From positions 16,636,932 to 16,700,931 of the forward strand of contig CM034613.1 in NCBI GenBank assembly GCA_020091685.1: a DNA stretch of 64,000 nucleotides, in the 5' to 3' direction. The DNA is from Lutjanus erythropterus (Eukaryota; Chordata; Actinopteri; Lutjaniformes; Lutjanidae). The notes beneath the pieces are model-generated. The model worked only from the letters and a program-made list of their open reading frames with translations, searched no databases and had not been told where the DNA came from. The position numbers and the translations under genes were made by a program. Positions within the stretch are counted from its first letter, which is position 1. Each line of letters begins with the position of its first letter. This document shows, one piece after another, positions 58,101 to 64,000 of the stretch.

Positions 58101-61100
58101 TAATGTGTTTTTGTACAATAAAATATTGGTGCTATATGAATCCAGCCTGTAAGATCCAGTAATGTTCTCGCTCTAATGCAGTTTAATGAACTCCAGACGG
58201 TGTTTAACAGAAGCTGGATATATTCAGCATGTGCAGTGATTACGCTCGATTAGAATAACCTCGAACTCTGGCTGTTTCATTGCTCCTTAACGCGTGGACT
58301 TCTGGAATAACTCCTCATTTTGTTTAATTATTCATCCTGATTATGGTCTGCCGTTAGTCACCTCTTGTTTGTCTCTTGTTTGAGTGTTCAGGAGGAGGAC
58401 TCTGACTATGGTGTTGCATGTTTGTGTATTTTCAGCTTGTTAAACAATGCCAGGCCATGCTGGAGGCAGGCAGGGTCTACTGCCAGACCAGCAAGAGCTT
58501 CGTCAACGGCCTCCGGGAGATGAGCCACCACTGCTCCGGGGACAAGATGATGGAGGTGAGACAAGGACAGTGGCAGAGGCACTCTTTTTTTTTTTTTTTT
58601 TTTTTAACTACGATTATGTTGCATTTTCTCAAATCAGTGTTTGCCTACATCTGGAAGGTAGTAGTTCATTAAACTCTCAGATTCAGAGTAATTTGTGCGT
58701 TTACATGACTTTGAATGAGACTAAATTTATTGAATTGTGTGTAATACGGGCCCTGCACTCCAACTACTAAACCAGGTTATTTTATATACAAACATTAAAT
58801 GGCTGCTAGGATGTGATGAAATGCAGAGTCTAATCTAAGATGTCTGTCCTGCAGAACTGTTTGGAGAAAATTTCCCAAAAGCTGTCTGTCATCTTGGACG
58901 CACAGGGGGTGAGTGAGTCTGTTTGTGACCGACTTTTCACCACAATCTCTGTTCCAGTCATGGCACTTATCAGCTGCCCTACGTGGTAGTGTGGTCAAAC
59001 GAGGCTGCAGCGCACTGTCGAACACATAACACTTGACATTTAACAGTTGTCTGTGCTCACTGTGATAGATTTGTCTCTGTCTTTTTTCCCTTGTAGGAAG
59101 TGATTGAAACCACACAGAAGTCAGTGAAGATGAAGCTGCAGAACTTCGTCAAAGAGTCAGTGAGAGTCCCTGTTTGTTTCATTTCTCAGTCGCCTTCTTC
59201 AGCCTGAGTCAGTCGCCAAACATTAACACACAACATGAAAAAAATATGATCATGATCCTTCATTTTCCTCGTTCTCATTCTGTGTCTTACATTCTACTCT
59301 TATTAGTGGGAATGATACGGTGAATTAGACAAGAGACAGGATGTCTCATAGCATGTGTCAATGACGATTAGCCGGATTTTCAGCCAGTGACACATTTTGA
59401 ATGTGGCTTAATGCTCTGAGCTCAGAGGTCTCTTATCAAATGGCAAACAGGAGAGCATGAAAGCTGATACTGTTTTCTCCAGTAAGATTAAAGGAATATA
59501 ATACCACACACAAAAAAACATGTGAATAATACATGACATAACAACAGTGCTAATATACTGTGGTGCAGTATGATACATAGTAATATGTCCTTTAAAACCA
59601 TGCATAATGTTTATGCAAAACTGCAAACAGAGAGAAAAAAAATAAAATTAAAATGTGGGACAGGGGCACATGGAAATAAATCACTAATGACTAATTGCTC
59701 AATTGAGAAGCTGTGTTATATCCAAATGTGCACACACCTGACACACAGCCTGTGTGCGAGCATGTTTCTGTAGTTATCGTGTCATTTCAAAAAGTGTCCA
59801 TATTGTCTGCAGCTGACCGAATATGTCTCCATTTGGAGTATATTCATTGTGCTCGGACTGTGCGCCTTCGTGCACACTTTCTGTTTTGGTTCATGTAAGT
59901 CAGGCATGTCCAAACTATTCCACAAAGGACCACGCGGCTGCAGGTTTTCATTCACACCAGGCTCGACTCATTTAATCAACAGCGCAGTGTGTAAAGGATT
60001 GGGTGAAGGTGAATATAGATCAGCAGGTGTTGTGATTATTAAATATTCTCTCAGCCAATCACATCACTGGTACATGAACACACATCACTGCACATCTGCA
60101 CCCAAACACAGGTGGAGTCTGATTTTCCATCAAGTTACAAATAAAGATGATTACATCAGACAACACTATTTCTGATTTGACCTGTGTTGAAGTCTGTATG
60201 GTTATACTGTAGCAGCCTGGTGTTGTTTTCAGGCGATAACCACAGTGAGCAGCCGTGTGGAATGACATTTTTCAAGTACTCCGCTATAAACACCATCACC
60301 CAAAACTCTAGTTTCTTCAACAGCCTTATTTCACTTTGAAAGTATTTATCGAATAAAGGTTAAGTACTAACAGGATGATCAAACCAAACTTTTTTCCGTC
60401 CTTCCCGTCCCGTCATCCAGGGATGTGCGCCGGTTCAAAGATGTGCGCAAGGAGTTTGAGCGCAGCAGCGAATGTCTGGAGGCGGCGCAGGGGAGGAACG
60501 CTCAGGCCCCGCGGGGGAAACAGCACGAAGTGGAGGAGGCGAGCAACGCTCTGCTCAACGCACGCAAAGGCTTTCGCTCTGAGGCCCTGGATTACGTCCT
60601 GGAGGTGAGAAAGAAGTGAAAATCCCATCTTTTTATTCCGGTAAATACGGAAAGACTGAATCTGTCAACGCAGTGGAAACTGTGACATTTTCACCAGGAA
60701 CTGCACTTCTATATCTGACACTGATCTTAATCTTATCTCACACCTCAATGGACAGGATGGTAGTAATGTTTCTGTTTTTGGACTGAACTGCTCATGTTTT
60801 TCTTTTATCAGTGTATTATTTTTTTTCAATATTCTATTCTTAGTTATATGTATATTTTAGTTTCGTGTAGTTTATTAAATCTTGGACCATTTACAAAATA
60901 ACCACAAAATAATCCCAAAAAAGCGAAAAATAAAAAATGCGTCATACCACATTTAGCTTTCTTGTTGATTTCCATCTGTAGTCATCTGTGGGCAGGTGAA
61001 AGGAAACAATAAACGGTAACAACAAGTGTCATATAAATTTAAAGCTTTTACATCCTTGACTGTTGATTGTTCCTGTTCAACACTGTCAATATATCACCTG

Positions 61101-62120
61101 TGTGTTAAAGCTATTATATTCATTATTTTATTTGTTCCAGATGGCAATTTGAGCTGCACCGAGCCTGAAAATACAGAAAAATGTAAAAACAAAAAACTTC
61201 CATATTAAAATGTCTAAAAGACACTGGACATGTTATATATTTATTACATAAATAATGTGGCTGAACGAAACGTGAATAAAACCTTGATTATCTCATGCAT
61301 GAACATGATTTCTGCCTGAGTTATGTCAGATAGATTTTCATCTGCAGCTGTGGTTGTTTAACAGTTAAAATAACAACTCCCATGATCCCACGCCACTTCT
61401 CGACATCATCAAACTACATCTTTTGTTATTGTTTTAATGAGAGAGAGACCCTTTGCAGGAGAATTTAAATCTTTCATTTAATGGTTGCATGCAAGCTAAA
61501 TTTCCTCTGGGATAATAATAATAAAGTTGGAGTATTAATTCATTATCCTGCACTTTTATGTGTGTAAAAACAGGCTCATACTGGGTGCAGTTCAGCTCAG
61601 ACTTCGTCACATAAGCAGTGCATCCAGGTACCAAAAGCAGCCTGGATAAAACGTACAGCAGCACGTCTGATTATAGTTGTGCTTCTGCTGTTTTGAATGA
61701 TAACAGGTTTGCCTCGGGGCTTCTCTCCAGGCCTGTGGTTCTGTGGCTTTGGGAAGTTTAACCAGCCAGTGAGTTTAATTGGTTATGGAAACATGAACTG
61801 TCTCTTACCACTGCTTCCTTTTGTTTCAGATTAATGTCATCGAGGCCAAGAAGAAGACCGACATTTTGATGGCAGTGAGTTCATGTTGACCTATTTTAAG
61901 TTCATGCTGTTGCTTTTGTAAATATGTGGTGTGTACATCTTTAAAAGTGTATATTTTCTTGATGGATTTACTCAGGATATCCTCTGGGATATAAAAGTAA
62001 ATTATTTCTCTTGCTCGTTGTCAGATGTTGTCGCTGATGGAGGCCCAGGCTCAGTTCTTCCAGCAAGGCCACCAGTCTCTGTCAGAACTGGACGACTATC
62101 GACAAAAACTCAGTGAAGAG
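49638..62120 (+). CDS. acap1: ArfGAP with coiled-coil, ankyrin repeat and PH domains 1 (ACAP1-like), 5' part, eight coding exons
   Basis: ACAP proteins are Arf6 GAPs that bind and bend endosomal membranes through a BAR domain; ACAP1 works in recycling cargo such as integrins and GLUT4 (family knowledge). Eight exons join in phase to 669 bp, 223 residues: MTVKLDFEECLKDSPRF, then VQNDVSELETRLEKLVK, LQNFVKEDVRRFKDVRKEF, KQHEVEEASNALLNARKGF, LDYVLEINVIEAKKKTDIL and EAQAQFFQQGHQSLSELDDY. This covers nearly all of the N-terminal BAR domain. INVIE and the MEAQAQFFQQGH block resemble ACAP1 rather than ACAP2 (INVLQ) or ACAP3. ATG 49638 has A at -3. The next BAR helix, PH, ArfGAP and ankyrin exons are not found before 64000 and should lie beyond the edge. 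Family certain; paralogue fairly sure. Confidence 0.9.
49730..50915. repeat. Tandem repeat of about 290 bp units, about three copies, one split by a MITE
   Basis: The block CCTCATGTTAGTG(G/A)CATTT recurs at 49857, 50471 and 50771. AGGCTGAACC recurs at 49744, 50336 and 50628. TTTGAACCACTGGTGCCAA recurs at 50260 and 50549. The first interval is longer by the length of an inserted element. Confidence 0.8.
49906..50236. mobile_element. PIF/Harbinger-like MITE with TTA target duplication
   Basis: 331 bp. Left end ggctgggttgcacaat, right end atggtgcaacccagtg: 13 of 16 terminal positions pair as an inverted repeat. TTA flanks both sides (49903-49905, 50237-50239). The class is inferred from the 3-bp TTA duplication. 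Confidence 0.7.
51985..52500. repeat. Two-unit tandem repeat (AAGTTGAACCAACAACT type)
   Basis: GTGTCCAGGCTG, GAAGTTGAGGTAATTT-like, TTGAGAAAAC and GTTGAACCAACAACT occur in the same order in 52009-52185 and 52299-52440. Non-coding; related families are frequent in teleosts. Confidence 0.65.
53363..53551 (-). pseudogene. LINE reverse-transcriptase remnant (L2/Rex1-Babar type)
   Basis: The minus translation holds LVKAFITSRLDNRNALLSG followed by LVQSTAARAKKLDHITPAL. This matches the C-terminal RT pattern AFI.SRLDYCN.LL.G...LQ..QN.AAR of CR1/L2-clade LINEs, with residues missing in the middle. Only about 190 bp remains. Confidence 0.7.
53766..54105. mobile_element. GGGCTGCAACTAACG-type MITE
   Basis: Left end agggctgcaactaacgatta, right end caattaatcattgcagcta. 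Inside: GGAAATGGTGAAAAATGTCG, GATGACGTCCTCAAATGTC and AAATATTCACATTTAAGAA. Confidence 0.75.
54195..54705. repeat. CTTGTTATAAC motif cluster interrupted by a SINE
   Basis: TTATAACAA or CTTGTTATAA occurs repeatedly at 54195-54400 and 54615-54705 on both strands, separated by the SINE-like copy at 54451. Confidence 0.55.
54451..54600 (+). mobile_element. tRNA-derived SINE fragment
   Basis: A B-box-like GGGTTCGACTCCCACCTG is followed by CTGCATGCCGTTCCCC, TTTCCTCTC and TATAAATTAAAGGCATAAAAGC. These match the body order of the SINE at 63105. The 5' A-box part is lost. Confidence 0.6.
55188..55245 (+). CDS. acap1: acap1 exon 2
   Basis: 58 bp, AEIEAVQNDVSELETRLEK. The acceptor gtgtttcag directly follows a (GT)n array; donor AAG|GTGAGA. 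Confidence 0.93.
55246..58435 (+). other. acap1 intron 2
   Basis: CA arrays lie at 55258-55282 and 55315-55337, A-rich runs near 55871 and 56335. 56500-56850 and 57890-58045 carry a TACTTGAGTAAATGTA(T/C)TTAGTTAC-type teleost repeat, including a 17-bp perfect hairpin at 56514-56564. No gene. Confidence 0.6.
58436..58555 (+). CDS. acap1: acap1 exon 3
   Basis: 120 bp, 40 codons: LVKQCQAMLEAGRVYCQTS through HHCSGDKMME. Acceptor tattttcag, donor GAG|GTGAGA. Confidence 0.94.
58855..58908 (+). CDS. acap1: acap1 exon 4
   Basis: 54 bp, NCLEKISQKLSVILDAQG. Acceptor gtcctgcag, donor GGG|GTGAGT. Confidence 0.92.
59097..59155 (+). CDS. acap1: acap1 exon 5
   Basis: 59 bp, EVIETTQKSVKMKLQNFVK plus two bases. 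Acceptor cccttgtag, donor AAAGA|GTCAGT. Confidence 0.92.
59156..60420 (+). other. acap1 intron 5
   Basis: 59901-60180 resembles a common teleost repeat (GCATGTCCAAACTATTCCAC, GGCTGCAGGTTTTCATTC). The rest shows nothing recognisable. Confidence 0.55.
60421..60604 (+). CDS. acap1: acap1 exon 6
   Basis: 184 bp, 61 codons, DVRRFKDVRKEFERSSECLE through RSEALDYVLE. Acceptor cgtcatccag, donor GAG|GTGAGA. Confidence 0.95.
60605..61829 (+). other. acap1 intron 6
   Basis: AT-rich. 61230-61450 (ATGATTTCTGCCTGAG, CATCTTTTGTTATTGTTTTAATG) closely repeats 48060-48215 in the intergenic region, so it is a dispersed repeat. No gene. Confidence 0.55.
61830..61874 (+). CDS. acap1: acap1 exon 7
   Basis: 45 bp, INVIEAKKKTDILMA. 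Acceptor ttgtttcag, donor GCA|GTGAGT. Confidence 0.92.
62025..62120 (+). CDS. acap1: acap1 exon 8
   Basis: 96 bp, 32 codons, MLSLMEAQAQFFQQGHQ through YRQKLSEE. Acceptor ctcgttgtcag, donor GAG|GTAATC. This is the last exon of the gene in the window. Confidence 0.94.
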
Positions 62121-64000
62121 GTAATCGCTTGTTACAGCCTGATTGATTTCATTTCCTCTGCTACAATTATATTTGCACCGCAAATCTTGGAGCAATCATG
62201 TAATCATGTGAGCTTCCTATGTGGCGTTTGATGACTAAACTGGCTCCGTATGAACACTAACTAAATAAATAACAGCTGGGCAGGAAAAAGAGGGTCTTAG
62301 CCTCATGAAGTCTTGTGTGGAGTGCTTGGTACAGTAAGAGTCTACAGAAAGGAGGACTGTCAGTATGTTGTTATGTGGAGTTCAGTGAGTATAACAGCCT
62401 TAAGATGTTATAAACAAGGGTTTAGCCTTTATATCAAGTCAACTTGATAAGTGTGTTTAAAGCCCCTTTTATACAGCCTGTTCAAGGCGGTAATGTGTCA
62501 TTATTCTGCCCCACTGTTCTGTATAAAATGAATGGAAAAGGGGGGAATTGTTCTGGTGCTAAGTCAGCAGAGTCAGAGTGTAAAACAGGGGAGCGTGTTA
62601 CATGTCTTAAACACTGGCATGCTATTTAAAATCACACACTGGGGCAGCATTGTGACGCCGTTGTTTGGTTCAGTGTAATAAAGCAAAGCCAGTGTAATGA
62701 CGGGTCTTATTTACGGGAGTTTTGCAGGAACACTTTTTAAAAAAGGGCCTTTTCATTTATGTAGAGACGCCCTTCGAGCTTCCGACGCTGCCCCACTGCC
62801 TGAACTAGGCATCACAATCACATGTACATGCCTCACTCCTTGTAGTACATACAGTCTGTTTAAACTGCTATAACCTCCCATCTATCCCTGTCAATGCCAT
62901 TGCTGCTCTGCAACAGCATCACTGCCTGCTCATTCTGCCCTACCACCTCCCCAGCATCCACCTGCAGGCTCCAACAGGGGGTCCAAGATATGTGTTCATC
63001 ACTCCTATATATGTCTATGTAAACATAATCTGCGAGGAGTGATGAGGTCGGAGCGTAGAAATGCTGCAAGCTGCTGTTCTGCTGCTGCAATAAACAACTG
63101 CTGGGGCACCCTGTAGCTCAGTTGGTAGAGCGTGCACCCCGTGTACTAAAGTTATCAGTCCTCTGCAGCGGCTGCTGGTTCGACTTCCGCCTGTGACCTG
63201 TAGCTGCATGTCATCCCCTCTCTCTATCCCCTTTCCTGTCTGCTCTTCAGCTATCCTGTCAAAATAAAGGAAAAAGATCCCCCAAAATAACATTTAAAAG
63301 GACAACATACAAACCACATAAAAAAACAGGCCAAAACTCAACCAGAACAGGTGCACACACACACACACACACACACACACGTAGTAGAGGGATCCTGTCA
63401 TCCATCTGAGATGGATAAATACCGGCCATCAAACATACGCAGGTACAAGAAAACAAAAAGGGTAAAGACAAAACACCCAGGTGATATATTCATCCAGATG
63501 CATTGAGTAGATATTGCAAGAATGGACTCCGAACTTCTTCCCATTTATGTTCACATTTTGGATGATTAGATCAGTTTTTCCATGTGAATAATCGAAACAA
63601 GCATGGTGAAGTTGATGCCGTCCAGTCTATTGGAATGAGTTTTTTGGTTAGCACCATGACCATCAAAAGAGCTGTTTGAATGTATGATTAAGAGTTAAAG
63701 AGTCCTCTGATCTCAGTCCTCTGTCCTTTAGTAAACCACAGAAAAAAAGAAAAAAAGAAAATCTTGACCATGCTGGATAAATTAAAGGACAGCTTCAAAA
63801 TAAGTGCAAAGGTTTACCACTGTTTGATTTGCATTTGTTACAAATTGGAGATGCAGAGGGGTAAAATTTATGTAACTTGACCTAACTTTAACTTAACTTT
63901 GAGCTGATTTAACTTTTGTCTGCTGTTTACTGAACACTTCTGAATACAGGAAATGTATCGATGGACAAAATCATCCAGATACTTTTCTTTGCTAATAGCT
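62121..64000 (+). other. acap1 intron 8 (to window edge)
   Basis: No further ACAP exon could be found. It contains a SINE at 63105 and a CA array at 63353-63380. The remainder is unclassified. Confidence 0.6.
63105..63300 (+). mobile_element. tRNA-derived SINE
   Basis: Box A TAGCTCAGTTGGTAGAGCG at about 63114 and box B GGTTCGACTTCC at about 63178 keep tRNA spacing with an insertion in the middle. The body is CTGTAGCTGCATGTCATCCCC, a pyrimidine tract and GTCAAAATAAAGGAAAAA. The head does not fold as a working tRNA (extra anticodon-arm sequence), so it is a SINE and not a tRNA gene. Confidence 0.75.

Noticed and set aside
59408..60175. Several 60-108-codon frames in acap1 intron 5
   Set aside because: They fall in AT-rich or dispersed-repeat sequence and show no family similarity.
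63105..63180. tRNA gene
   Set aside because: A and B boxes are present but the middle does not form an anticodon arm and a SINE body follows; SINE.

Overview
The window looks like nuclear DNA of a ray-finned fish, probably a spiny-rayed (percomorph) teleost. Protein-coding exons are small, spliced and of vertebrate type. The non-coding DNA is full of short dinucleotide arrays, palindromic MITEs and tRNA-derived SINE copies of the kind common in teleosts. There is no prokaryotic or viral gene organisation.

Three genes can be reconstructed exon by exon from phase-compatible splice junctions.
(1) 1-21498, minus strand: the 5' part of an insulin receptor substrate gene. It has a PH exon, an 18.7-kb intron, a PTB exon, a 1.2-kb intron, and a long Ser/Pro-rich exon that runs off the left edge with a YILM phosphotyrosine motif. 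Split coding exons and the neighbouring agfg2 point to irs3, the paralogue known only as a pseudogene in human.
(2) 26216-43535, minus strand: a complete 14-exon AGFG gene (ArfGAP zinc finger, then a Ser/Pro/Phe-rich tail with four NPF motifs). The predicted product is 495 aa and is best called agfg2.
(3) 49638 to beyond 62120, plus strand: the first eight coding exons (223 aa, BAR domain) of an ACAP-type Arf GAP, best matched to acap1. The PH, ArfGAP and ankyrin parts would lie past the right edge.

Layout: irs3 (-) 1-21.5 kb; AT-rich intergenic DNA 22-25 kb; agfg2 (-) 26.2-43.5 kb with a probable 3' UTR down to about 25 kb; a 6.1-kb head-to-head gap; acap1 (+) from 49.6 kb. AGFG2 and ACAP1 are Arf GAP-fold proteins of endocytic traffic, and IRS relays signals from insulin/IGF receptors. 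The linkage looks like old synteny, and nothing in the sequence shows co-regulation.

Most remaining sequence is intron or intergenic. It holds a palindromic MITE family starting TTAAAGGGATAGTT (at least six copies), a TTA-flanked Harbinger-like MITE inserted into an older tandem repeat, a GGGCTGCAACTAACG-type family, hAT-like and other inverted-repeat elements, SINEs, a LINE remnant and microsatellites. I saw no undescribed multi-gene system. The observations most worth checking are the retained, intron-split irs3-like gene, a donor-like sequence at the start of its PTB exon, a divergent end to the AGFG2 ArfGAP domain, and repeat-poor blocks in irs intron 1 that could be regulatory.
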